This document shows positions 38,800 to 48,963 of a stretch of DNA of 64,000 nucleotides, in pieces; position 1 is the first letter of the stretch; every line of letters begins with the position of its first letter. Source of the stretch: Gavia stellata (Eukaryota > Chordata > Aves > Gaviiformes > Gaviidae); NCBI RefSeq assembly GCF_030936135.1, contig NC_082617.1:4935475-4999474 (forward strand). Reading direction: 5' to 3'. The notes below the pieces were generated by a model. The model was not told where the DNA came from, ran no database searches, and was given only the letters and a program-made list of their open reading frames with translations. The position numbers and the translations under genes were made by a program.

Positions 38800-39200
38800 A
38801 CGAATGCTTGGCAAGTGAGTCTGGATGCCTCCACCATCTGTGTGAAATCCTTCCAACCATTTAGATTAAACATTGACTTCAGTAAAATGTAGGGCTCCTA
38901 ACTGACCTGACATAGTCCATATGGAGTAGCTGCCACAGATAGTGACTATCTTGACACTGATTAATCACTTCTTCTAGCTGTGTATTTGTCCCTGGTTACT
39001 TGACACAGTTCTTCCCTAATAGCTTTTGAATAGTTCTGGGGTATTCATATGACCTTGGCTTTGGGGAATAGCCCATCTGATGACACACATTACCTACTTC
39101 AAAGTAGGCTTGGCTGCTTTTCATCAAACTAACTTGAGTGCTAGCTTTTGGGGTTATTTTTCTCTCCCCTGTGTAGACCAGTATCTGTCCTTTTCTACAA
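38800..39200 (-). mobile_element. Ty3/Gypsy integrase remnant
   Basis: On the minus strand, LEEVINQCQDSHYLWQLLHMDY fragments match the end of the zinc domain and the start of the integrase core (W-x-x-(L/V)-H-(I/V/M)-D-(Y/F)). The next part, in another frame, reads GWKDFTQMVEASRLTCQAF, like the W-x-E-V-x-x-M-x-x-(T/A)-(T/S) helix region. Several stops interrupt it. Confidence 0.5.
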
Positions 39201-39324
39201 TGGGAAGCACTTTAGCTATGCTGGATTCTGTTTGGTTTAGGTGGCACCATTTGCAATGGGCTGGGGCTTGGTCTGTGCTATATAGCATATAGAGACTGTC
39301 TGTGATTTCACCTCCGTGTCCTTA

Positions 39325-39690
39325 CCTGTCACTTACAGTCACAGGCATGACAAGCAATCTGCATTACTGATGCTCCTTGCTTTGAAACTAGCAGTTAAAT
39401 GATCTGTAACTAGAGTCAATCATTGCTCAGACAGACAGCAAGGAAGCTGTCTAACACCCCAAACTAAATGCAGAGTTTCTCTCTCAATCTGAACGTTATT
39501 CTCTTCTTCAAAGGTATGAGACCCAGAAACAAAGGCAGTAAGTCTTCCAGGATGATCTTCCATCAAGTGTGAGATTATTACACCCACTTCATATGGGGAA
39601 GCATCGCAAGCGAGAGTTATAGGCATCAAGGCACTCTAGTAAAGACCTGTTCTGATGGTACCGGTTTCTCAGCTCCTTCACCAACCTTAG
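39325..39690 (-). mobile_element. Ty3/Gypsy RNase H remnant
   Basis: The minus strand reads PITLACDASPYEVGVIISHL then MEDHPGRLTAFVSGSHTFEE and QIERETLHLVWGVRQL, the Gypsy RNase H signature (DASP-x-G-x-G...QIE-(R/K)-E-x-L-x-(L/I)-V-(F/W)-x-V). After one stop, LTLVTDH and SNADCLSCL match the downstream (F/L)-x-L-x-TDH and NADALSR motifs. Confidence 0.8.
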
Positions 39691-40129
39691 TGCAGGGTAC
39701 GTGTGGATCAGCGCTGTCTCTATCCAGTGTCTGCCAGGTCAGCCAGGGTTGCTGTGTGTGGTGGTGACTCACCGCTTCCAGAAAGCAATGTATTTGTGGA
39801 ATTTGCAGCAACAAGATCTTAAAGCCATTTTCATAATTTTTTTTCCCTTTTTTTCCTTGTGATTTATACAAATTGTTTTTCCCAGCAGAATGGCTGGGAA
39901 AATTCAATATGCTGTTAAATTTTTGAGACATTTCCTTTTGCTTTTCCTGTCCACTCAGACAACCTTTCAAACTTGGACAGACGACTGACTCGCTGAGTAT
40001 AAGGACTGGTGATGTGTCAGCTGAACCTTGAGGATTTGGTAACTGTCTACACGCTTTGAGTCTAGACCCCAGCTACAACATGACATGATTTAGGCTTAAT
40101 TCACCACAGGTGACTGCTAAGCCAAGTTG

Positions 40130-40620
40130 TATTAGCTGATACTGTGCTGGTTAGGAAGGCACATATGGCCAGTGCTGCAACCCATCTGAGAGCAATACTG
40201 GGTCAGCTGGTGTAGCCTGACCACATACCTGAGCTTCTCAAGTACTTTGGAAGTTCTTGTGGTGCTCCCCATCTCTAGCTCCACAAATACTGTGTTGTGT
40301 AAGTGCCAGCATCTCAGGAATGCTCTCTCCCATCTGATCCACAACTCACATCCAAACAGTTGTTACAGATGGTCCTTTCACTTAAAATAAGACTTGGTTT
40401 GTTTAATCTTGAAATAGTTCTTGCCATGTTCCTCAGTCTCCATTTGCAGATAGACTTGTGGAACTGCTTAGGATGACTACTGAGGCAGATATATCCTCTC
40501 TTCTGGGTAATAGCTGTTGATCTACATGTGATACTGGGTTAGCTGTGACCTTGAAATTGCCATCGATACAGACAGCCCTAGCTGTTTTCATGGCTATCAC
40601 CAGTTGTTTTTTTCAAGAGT
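40130..40620 (-). mobile_element. Ty3/Gypsy reverse transcriptase remnant
   Basis: The minus strand reads VCIDGNFKVTANPVSHVDQQ then LLPRREDISAS, the conserved (I/V)C-x-D-(F/Y)K-x-T-x-N-x-V-x-x-x-D-x-x-PLP-x-x-ED motif of Gypsy RT. CGARDGEHHKNF about 200 bp further on fits the stretch just after the YxDD box. The YxDD box itself is not preserved in a readable form. Confidence 0.7.
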
Positions 40621-41110
40621 TTAGCTAACTTTTCTTTTTTGGCTGGATTTCACAATTTTTTTTCTTTTAATATAAGCAAGTACAAGAAGTTTTGTCAGTC
40701 CAGCTACATTGTGGCCGTCTTATGCTGTGTAGTACCTTGCTTGAGATCACAGAGGTTGCGTATACGCTGTCTGCTGTTGTGTTACATATATTATAATAAT
40801 GTTCAAGAGAACAAAGATTACTTGGGCATGGTTTTTTAGAAACACAGATTTTCTGTAACACCTCCTTTCTAAGGGATCTTTGATGATCCCACCAGTAAAT
40901 TGCCAGCACAGTGAATCATGTTTCATTTTAGATGTTATTCTTGTCACTTTAAAGGATTCCAAATAATACTTTTGTTTCTTGTGAACCAAAAGAGGCAATT
41001 ACATAGACATTATGGCTTTCTACAGTCATTGCACATTGTTGTATGCAAGCTGAAGAATATGAAGTTAACCAGCATTGACTTTCTAAACTGGTGGCTGGGT
41101 TTGATTTGCT

Positions 41111-41700
41111 AGCTTGCATATTTTCTGCTGGTGCCCCATCCCTTGCAGTTTCTAGATGAATTGTCCTTGAACAAATGACAATGTGTATTGTGAAAGTGTC
41201 CCTTGTGATAGAGGCAGCACATTCTTTGAATGTCCTTCAAGCTGTACTTTCCACTTGACCCCTAACCATGGCTGTTGGGCGGATTTTGTGATGCTCCCAA
41301 ACTCTCCAGCATCTTCAGCGAGTCTCCATTGAAATGGTAATTTCTAGAGCATACTTCAGGCTCATCTCAGCTTTAGATAAAAATTAAATGTGGATTGCTT
41401 CATTCTGCATATTGAATACTAAAAGATGCACTCATTTGTCCTCTGCAGACACATGATGCTCTATCAATTTCCTTAATCCAGGCACAGAAGCAGTCAGCAA
41501 TTGTTTCCATTCACTTTTGATTCCATCTGTAAAAGGAAATACCTGCAATCACGAGAGGCTTTTCAGAGCAGGGATTTTGTAGAACTTGCCCAATTTCAAC
41601 AAACTTTTTGTCTGCTGCCTTAATGGGCACTATCTGGCTGCACATCAGGGTGTCAGTTTTAGCTCCCATTGTGCTGCCATGTGTTTTTCATCACAGAGAT
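41111..41700 (-). mobile_element. Ty3/Gypsy gag remnant (capsid-like and zinc-knuckle-like parts)
   Basis: The minus strand reads AAKTDTLMCSQIVPIKAADK then FVEIGQVLQNPCSEKPLVIA and, after one stop, METIADCFCAWIKEID, the pattern of Gypsy gag (K-x-x-(K/E)-(S/K)-F...L-x-x-x-x-x-P-KP-x-VIA...E(T/S)IA-(D/E)). Lower down, FKDNSSRNCKGWGTSRKYA resembles a decayed CCHC zinc knuckle. Confidence 0.65.
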
Positions 41701-41766
41701 CATCTGTTATTTTAGGATTTCCCCATCTCTCAGTGGCCTTCTACTGACCTGCCAAAGAAGTCCAAT

Positions 41767-41785
41767 CCCCCCCCCCCCCCCCCCC
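41767..41785. repeat. Poly-C run (19 C)
   Basis: Uninterrupted run of 19 C at the gag-side end of the Gypsy relic. Homopolymers of this length are prone to length error. Confidence 0.9.
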
Positions 41786-42887
41786 ATTTTAAACTTTTCT
41801 TTGTAAGTGGATTGCTCACTGGCCTAATATTGCAGCTTATATTTAATATCAATTTTCACAGATTTTCATGAGTAGTCATTCCTTATTCCATCTACTTCTA
41901 GACTAGTATCCCATCCTTGTCTCGCATTTTCGCAACTTCTCTGTCTATGTGGTGTTAATAATACCCAGCAACCCTATGGCTGGATCCTGAGTAACACTGC
42001 TTAGTTATCTACAGAAAGACAGGAGTAGATACATGAATGCACTACCATTTATCAGAGTAAACGAAGGCAGGGAGCTTTATTAGAAGGCTCAGAGCTGATT
42101 TAAATTAATATTGCCAACTGTGAGGTTTTACAAAGCCTCTTCCAGAAACAATAGCCGTGTCTGCACTGTGAATTAAGGACGGTATTGAGATGTACTCGCT
42201 TTTGTAGCAAGGCATCAAACACAGATTCAGGCATGACCAGGGCAGATAGCAGCTTTAAGCCCAGCTGGGATGTTTGTGCCTCTCCCGGCTTGCTGCCCCC
42301 AGCAACCCACCCACCCAAGGAAAGGGTGAGGAGGGGTGTAAGGTCCTGGGCTCTGATTGCTCTATGAATCTCCAGTATTTACTCCTTGTGCCTGGCCATG
42401 TGCAACTTGTTCCTGCAATAACTGCAATACTGTGGTCCAGCCAGACGGATAAAACCAAGATACGTGTTCATAAGAGCTTGGCCATAGATAAACCTGTCGT
42501 TGCCTGGCTCAGGAAAACATCTGCCACAGCTGAGCACTTCTCCGCTACTTGCCAGTGCGATGTAGCTGGGCATATGGCAGAGGTGCAAAGGCAGAGAGTC
42601 ATTCGCTTTATCCAGTGCATTTGAATCATAGGATGTAAAGCATGGCCTTCCAGAAATTGGACTCATAATTTCACAAGTTTCCCATTTCTTGCCAGTTTGA
42701 CCTGAGCTAATCTGAGGCAATCAAGTCAAGTGACACACTGATACCACCCATATTCCTCTTTAATTTCTAGTCCAAACTATAGCTTTCATTACTTCCTTTT
42801 TTCTTGTTTTTTAAAAAAATTGTTTTTAAAACAGTTGCAAGAAGAGCAATTCTCTCAGAGCATGTCTAGAAACCAGGCAGCTACTAG
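41786..42887. other. Intergenic, upstream flank of TLR4
   Basis: No gene recognised. This interval lies between the gag end of the Gypsy relic and the TLR4 proximal promoter; any 5' LTR should be here, but no LTR ends could be identified by eye. Confidence 0.5.
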
Positions 42888-42897
42888 TTTCACTTCC
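42888..42897 (-). promoter_or_regulatory. ETS-IRF composite element upstream of TLR4
   Basis: Read on the minus strand this is GGAAGTGAAA, a perfect match to the ETS-IRF composite consensus GGAANNGAAA, 145 bp before the TLR4 start codon. The human TLR4 proximal promoter is known to be driven in myeloid cells by PU.1 with IRF8 (ICSBP) at such a composite site and lacks a TATA box; no TATA box is evident here either. Function in this species is inferred from position and motif. Confidence 0.7.
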
Positions 42898-42921
42898 CTC
42901 CTTGTTCTCTGCAACTCTCAA

Positions 42922-42930
42922 TGACGTTCA
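42922..42930 (+). promoter_or_regulatory. CRE/AP-1-like site in TLR4 proximal promoter
   Basis: TGACGTTCA resembles an ATF/AP-1 site with one extra base, about 110 bp before the start codon and 24 bp downstream of the ETS-IRF element. Short motif, so only suggestive. Confidence 0.3.
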
Positions 42931-43041
42931 GTCAGAAATAAGAGTGGTGAAACACAACGCTTGGCATTTCAGGAGGTTTCTTGCTCCAGGTCCTTGAGTG
43001 ATACCCATGCTGCTTTCTCCTGCACATCTGGCCTTCTGAAG

Positions 43042-43146
43042 ATGCCCAGGAGAGGAGCTCTTCCTCCATGGACACTCGTGGTGCTGCTGCAGCTGGCGCT
43101 TGTCCCATCACAGCTGGCAGGCTGCCTCCTCAATCCCTGTTTGGAG
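43042..43146 (+). CDS. TLR4: TLR4 coding exon 1 (signal peptide and N-terminal cap start)
   Basis: Codes for 35 residues beginning MPRRGALPPW, a hydrophobic core VVLLQLALV and then CLLNPCLE. It ends in phase 0 at GAG followed by the donor GTATGT. The reading frame is open upstream of the ATG, but no earlier in-frame ATG is seen in the adjacent sequence. The context AAGATGC has A at -3. Confidence 0.95.
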
Positions 43147-46100
43147 GTATGTGATCTCTAAACGGGCACGAAATCCTTCTGTTTCTCTGCTGCAACTTTT
43201 CCCTCTGCTTGGGAGATTTGTGCATCAAGTCTGTTGTGTGTTAGTTGTCTTATGAAAGCCCATCTTTTTTCCAAGGCTGTTACCAAGGCAATTGAAGTAT
43301 TTGAAGTAAATGCTGGTCTCAAAAACATCTGAGAAACAGAACCAGCAGCATGAACCATTTCTTCTTGTTGGCTTTCTGTACCTCTGAGGTTATTGCAGTA
43401 CAGTTAATCTAATAGATTATGTTACCCTTCAGGAAGAGATCCAAGCCTTGTCAATATTTTCTGCAAAATAGTGTATTTTCACCTGATTTGTACCATAGAG
43501 TGATTTCACCAGTACTGCAAGTACCTGGCACTGATCAACTGCCTTTTGCAAACTTTTGCCAACAATTATTGCTTACAGAATAACTGTGGTTAGATCTGCC
43601 TGCTTATCTGCAGTGTAACAAAGCTGAGAGCTGATCCTGGACACGCGGTGCATCCCCGTGTGTTTGTTTTACTGGCTCTCTCAAAGGTTGCTGCTGGTTC
43701 ATTCATAGCCTCAAGGAACACTGTCCTGTAGCTTTGCACCTGCTTCAATCAGCAAGAAATGTAGCTCTTGCTGGGGAGTAGGACTGGTTCTATTAGAAGT
43801 GGGAAAGATGCTTAGGATATATAAGAGATTTCCTAAAATTCAGGGCAGCTCATTTAGAAATTAACCACAAGGTTAGTCATTCTGCTCCCGCTTTTCTGAC
43901 AGTGTAATTTTCTGGCACTTCATGTTGAGCAGGTGTTGACCGTGGTTGGATCTGCCACTGTTACAGGTCATCCCTAACAAAACTTTCAGATGCATGGGAC
44001 TGAATGTCTCAGGAGTTCCTGCTGAAGTCCCAAATACCACCCAGAATTTGGATCTCAGTTTCAGCAATCTGAAATCACTGGGGTCAAATAATTTTTCATC
44101 AGTCCCTGAACTGCAGCTTCTGGATCTTACAAGGTAATGAACTCTTCTGTGTGGATAGTGGTTAGTCTTGATTCACCAGCTGGGCTGCCGTGGTTGCTTA
44201 TTTTGGGGTTTGTTGGTCTTGGCTGTTCTTTTTTTTTTTGATTGTCACTTTATGCCTGTGTCTGCCTCTTTGCATATCCCCATGGTCAAGTGATGTGCAG
44301 CTTTTAGTCCAGTTGCTGAGTGCACACCCTCTGCGCAGAGCTGGGTCTGTCAGCCTGACCTTGTAGGTTGGGATGTGAGAAGGAGGAGGAAGATGTTTTA
44401 CTTTTCTCTGAACACGAAAAATGTCAGACTTTTCACTGTTAGAAAAACTCTGAAGTGGAACATCTTGGGTGAGCTGTTTTTCTAATCACAGTTTAAAAAA
44501 AATAAAATGAAGGTACATTCATTTTCTAAAAGGCTATTTTAAAATATCAACATATTCTCTTTTCCCTTCTCCTCATATATCTGGGGGAGGAGATGGGGGA
44601 GGCTTATTAGCAAATTTGAACTGATGTATAATTTCCATTGACTTGAGACAACAGTTTCTCTGGGTAAATTGTTTCACTGAAAAATGTCACTCAGTCCCAT
44701 CACAGTTACAACTCCAAAGTGGCTGAGTGCCAGAGCAGTTTTGCTGTAAGGCACTGGCTGGATTGTAAAGCTAATTTTGCTTGAACTCATTGCGGAATGG
44801 ATTTCAATCTCAAATTTTGGATCTTCCCATGTGAAACCATCTTTAGGTGGCCACCCTCTTTTTTCCTCTCCCTTTTCTCCTTTAGAGCCATCATAGCTGT
44901 CTGTTCCCTCTCAGATATCATCAGCAAAACTGCTGGCAGAGTTGTGATCTTTGCAGCTGCTGCATCACGCTGGTGCCAGTGGGACTGCCCAGATGTGGCT
45001 GAAGCGACAGTCTGAAGGCTGTGAGGGTACAAGGTGTAAGGGAGTGCTGTATCTGCTTGGCTTTGCCATCAATGATGGTCATTACTATGTTATTTTGGCC
45101 TAAACAGAAAGCTAAAACGCTTCTTTCCTGCTGCCTGCATGAATTTTTGACCTTCACTGTGGCTGAAGGTCTCTTGCTTTGCAGTTAAACTTCAGGTTTA
45201 AAGAGGTAGGAGCAGGTGAGAGAAGGTCTCCTGCTGTGGAAGGGTTCCCTTTGCACATTCAGGAGTGCTGGCTCTGCCCAGCACAGTAAAGTCAAACCAG
45301 CCCCCAGTGTGAGGTTGAGCCTGAGCATGTTGCACCACCGCTTAGCGCAGTAGTGTTAGTGAACATGTAATGAAAGGGACAGTGTTTCATGCACATTTAT
45401 TCTCTTTTCCTGCCCAACAGGTGCCAACTCCATACAATAGAAGATAACTCTTTTAAGGATCTTCATAAACTTTCCACCTTAATTTTAACTGCTAATCCCC
45501 TCCAGTACCTGGGGACAGCAGCCTTCTATGGCTTAACATCTCTGAAAAAACTAGTATTGGTGGAAACCAACATAGCGTCTCTGACTGACCTACCCATTGG
45601 ACACTTGCATACCCTGCAGGAGCTGAATTTGGGCCACAATAACATTGCTTCATTGAAGCTTCCCAAGTACTTCACCAACCTGACCTCTCTCAGGCACCTG
45701 AGCTTTGTCTCCAATAAGATCACATATATCTCCAAAGGAGACCTTGATGCCCTGAGGGAAGCGAACAGGCTCAACCTCACACTGTTGCTTTCCTTGAATG
45801 ATATAAAATACATAGAGCCAGGGTCCTTTGCAAAGATTCACCTTGGTGAGCTGGTTCTGAGGTCCTCTTTTGAGAACTACAATGTGATGCACATTTCTCT
45901 TCAAGGCCTGACTGGTTTACAGGTCAACAGACTGATAGTTGGAGAATTCAGTGACAGCCAGAAACTGGTAGACTTTCAGAGTGGACTCTTGAGTGGACTG
46001 TGTCAGGTACAAATGCAAGAGTTTGTCTTAATCTGTTTCAGGGAATTTGAGAGTGACACAGACACTCTTTTTAACTGCATAGGCAATGTCTCCAGTATTC

Positions 46101-47680
46101 GGTTGGTGGACCTCCAACTTGAAGAGGTGTCAGAGGTCCCTATGTTCTCTCAAGTGAAACAGCTGGAATGCAAGAAATGCAAGTTTAAGGAAGTGCCTGC
46201 TGTGAAGCTGTCTCTTTTCAAGGAGCTGAGAGTGCTTCGTATTACCAAGAGCAAACACCTCAATAGCTTCCGTCAGAACTTTGAGAGTCTAAGTAACCTG
46301 GAGGTCATAGACTTGAGTGAGAATCACCTCTCCTTCACTCGCTGCTGTTCCCCTCAGTTTTCCAAGTGTCCAAATTTGAAACACTTGAACCTAAGCTTCA
46401 ATTCTGACATCAGGTTGACTGGAGATTTCAGTAATGTGAAGAATTTGTTATATTTGGACCTTCAGCACACAAAGTTATTTGGTCCTGGCTCCTACCCTGT
46501 CTTTCTATCCCTTCAGAAACTCATTTACCTGGATATTTCCCATACCAGAACTCATGTTACATGCCAGTGTACGTTTTGTGGCTTGAACTCTTTGCAAGTG
46601 CTCAAGATGGCAGGCAACTCCTTTGAGAACAACAAATTGGCCAACAACTTCAAAAACCTAAGTCACCTCCACACCTTGGATATTTCAAGTTGCAAATTAG
46701 TACAGGTGGATCGAAATACATTTGATGCCCTCTCTGAACTAAAAGAGCTGAACATCAGCAACAATAAGCTACTTACCTTTGATCCTGTAGTCTACAAGCC
46801 TCTCCAAGCCCTCACAGCCCTGGATTTCAGCAACAACCAACTGAATGTTCTGTTGGACTCAGCCCTGGAAATCCTGCCTGATAGTCTGGTCCTGCTAGAC
46901 ATCTCTCAAAACCTGTTTGAATGCTCTTGCGTATACCTGAACTTTCTAAAATGGATCAAGGAAGAGCAGGAGCTACTGCAGAACAAGGAGTTGATGTTAT
47001 GTCACACGCCTGCATACATGAAAAACATGAGCCTGTCAAGCTTTGATCTGTCCTCCTGTCAACTCAATGCAAGCACAGTGTCATTCTCAGTGATCATGTT
47101 GCTTGCTGCAACGGTGTTCCTCTTCCTGATTTACAAGTACTACTTTCAGCTATACTACTCATTGGTGCTGCTCAGCGGGTGTAAACGCTCTGCAGAAAGG
47201 GGTGACACCTATGATGCATTTGTTATCCACTCCAGCAAAGACCAAGAATGGGTGATGAAAGAGCTGGTGGAACCCTTAGAAGGAGGAACACCTCCCTTCC
47301 AGCTTTGTCTTTACTACAGGGATTTCCTGCCAGGGGTACCCATTGTCACCAATATCATCCAAGAAGGTTTTCTGAGTAGCAGAAATGTCATTGCAGTCAT
47401 CTCTACTGACTTTCTGGAGAGCAAGTGGTGTAGTTTTGAGTTTGACATTGCCCAGTCCTGGCAGCTTGTTGAAGGAAAGGCTGGAATCATCATGATTGTA
47501 CTAGAAGAAGTGAATAAGGCTTTGCTGAGGCAGAGGATGGGGCTGTCCCGATACCTGAGGAGGAACACCTATCTGGAGTGGAAAAACAAGGAAATAAGCA
47601 GGCACATCTTCTGGAGGCAGCTGACAGGAGTCCTGCTAGAAGGCAAAAAATGGAATCACGAAGAGGTAAAGCTCATGTGA
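43042..47680 (+). CDS. TLR4: Toll-like receptor 4, three coding exons, complete (843 aa)
   Basis: Exons 43042-43146, 43967-44133 and 45421-47680 join in frame (105+167+2260 nt) to 843 codons plus stop, a length matching avian TLR4. TLR4 is a cell-surface/endosomal receptor that, with MD-2, senses lipopolysaccharide and signals through MyD88/TRIF-type TIR adaptors. Visible in order: signal peptide (about residues 1-26), N-terminal cysteine cap, many LxxLxLxxN leucine-rich repeats (about 50-580), C-terminal cap with ECSC (C592, C594) and SSC (C637), one membrane helix (about 644-666), then a TIR domain from YDAFVIHSS (688) with the BB-loop RDFLPGVPI (P728, the position equivalent to the Pro mutated in the mouse Lps-d allele) and box 3 (IFW). 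Introns are GT-AG: GTATGT/TTACAG and GTAATG/CCAACAG. No stop or frameshift interrupts the coding path. The start at 43042 is chosen because it has A at -3 and is directly followed by the signal peptide. It looks functional. Confidence 0.97.
43967..44133 (+). CDS. TLR4: TLR4 coding exon 2 (first leucine-rich repeats)
   Basis: 167 nt, the same length I recall for mammalian TLR4 exon 2. It follows the acceptor CTGTTACAG and ends at the donor AG|GTAATG in phase 2. It codes for VIPNKTFRCMGLNVSGVP and the first LRR (NLDLSFSNL), including the N-glycosylation sequons NKT and NVS. Confidence 0.95.
45421..47680 (+). CDS. TLR4: TLR4 coding exon 3 (LRRs, transmembrane segment, TIR domain)
   Basis: 2260 nt after the acceptor TTCCTGCCCAACAG. 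The first base completes an Arg codon split over the intron, then CQLHTIEDNSF follows. It holds most of the ectodomain, the membrane helix and the whole TIR domain, as is normal for TLR4. Stop TGA is at 47678-47680. A triplet of cysteines (C472, C474, C477) sits in a central LRR; see findings. Confidence 0.97.
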
Positions 47681-48963
47681 GAGAAAGAGAGATCACTTCT
47701 GTCCTGTCTCCCAACCTGGCCTTGGCTGATGGCTGGTGCTCAGAAGTTGGTTCTTCTGCAGCTGTTCAGAGTTGGAGGAAGTGGATGGAGGCGCTGTAAG
47801 AGCACTACAGAAATACCCACCTTGCTGGTCACCCTTTCTCAAGGGAACTTGCAAGCTAAGGAGTGACAATAGCTAGAAGAGCTGCACATGCCTGAGCTCC
47901 ATGTTTGTCTGTAGCTGTCAATTAAAGCTGGTCCAGCAATCCACGCAGGTGCATAGATGGACTGGTCTTATCATCATTTGTCTGCCTCTGAAACTGGATT
48001 TGGGTCCTGGGGCTATTTACCCAGTGGAACGTCAGGGTCTGTTGCTTTAAGTGGACCCCAGGATCTCCAGGGGAGAGCAAAGGTACATGATACTTGACTC
48101 TAAAAATGATGGGAAACAGAAAGAAGATTTGGCTGCTGAAAGTCCTGGGTCCACCTCCTTAGGCACCATGACTCAGGGGAAAAACCCTACAGAGGGAAAT
48201 GGGGTGCTCTACAGCCACAGACCACCTGGCAGCTACTCAGTGAAGCTGAGCAGTTATGTCATCAGTGTGGGGGGTGGTTGCCATTGGGAAATTTCCACAA
48301 CATGTTTATTTCAGTTTTCTTTAGACCAAAACCAAATATTGAAACCCCCAAATATTTCCATCACCTGGAACTCTTATTTATATCCAGACTATATAGCATT
48401 TGAGAGAGTGTTTTGAGGTTTTCTTGTGGTATCCAAAGATCAGTGAGACCAGAGGAAGCTGCAGAAATGCTTGATACCTTTAAAATCAAGGTATTTCTTT
48501 GCTCCAACTGCTTCTCCTCATCCAGTGTTTCTGGCTATACTGTGTGGGACTGCCCTATATGAGCAAGATTGAGCCTGAGCAAGTAGTTTGGTGTTTACAG
48601 CCAGCCAGTTCTAGAATAAGCTTTTCCACTCTCTGGACCAGCCTTTATTCACTGTTGGAAGATGCTGTGGGAGCCTTCAGCCCATGGCTTGAAAAGGGCT
48701 TTAGATGTGTTCGGACCTAGCAGTGAGGCTGAGGGTCCCTCTTCCTTCCTCCCATCATGCTGTGGCAGCCTCTGGTCCTGGTGGGCATCTCAACATGTAT
48801 GGGTAGCCTCTTCAAGGGTTTGGCTGCTACGTTGAACAAGACAGTCAATGGACGGGAGAATTTTGCCTTTGTTTCACTGAGAATGTGCCTGACGGGAGAA
48901 GAAGTAGAGGAGAAAAGTCTGGGTTAGCTAAACTAAATGTATCCCAGCACTGCCTTGAATAAA
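47681..48963 (+). other. TLR4: Probable TLR4 3' untranslated region
   Basis: Sequence after the TLR4 stop to the first canonical AATAAA hexamer at 48958-48963. A variant ATTAAA at 47921-47926 could give a shorter transcript, and a further AATAAA stands at 49441-49446. No coding potential was recognised here. The true cleavage site is not determinable from sequence alone. Confidence 0.5.
48958..48963 (+). terminator. Candidate TLR4 polyadenylation signal AATAAA
   Basis: First canonical hexamer on the TLR4 strand, 1.28 kb after the stop codon. An earlier ATTAAA lies at 47921. Confidence 0.4.

Larger units (their letters stand above)
38800..41700 (-). mobile_element. Degenerate Ty3/Gypsy retrotransposon (gag-RT-RNase H-integrase)
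   Basis: Read on the minus strand, four regions in the canonical order can be recognised despite many stops and frame changes: gag (41700-41111), reverse transcriptase (40620-40130), RNase H (39690-39325) and integrase (39200-38800). The intact order and spacing argue for one inactivated insertion rather than scattered pieces. No open frame exceeds about 115 codons, so it is a fossil and not a domesticated gene. LTRs were not identified; the 5' LTR would be expected just above 41,760, toward the TLR4 promoter. The segment 39,700-40,100 is poorly matched and may be decayed or inserted sequence. Confidence 0.75.

Noticed and set aside
40132..40344. Possible integrase C-terminal end in the Gypsy relic
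   Set aside because: KVLEKLRYVVRL at first suggested an integrase tail, but this would break domain order; the overlapping frame CGARDGEHHKNF fits RT after the YxDD box, giving canonical order.
45389..45420. Upstream ATG in frame with TLR4 exon 3
   Set aside because: It lies in the intron polypyrimidine/acceptor region; joining exons 1-3 gives the full signal peptide and expected 843 residues.
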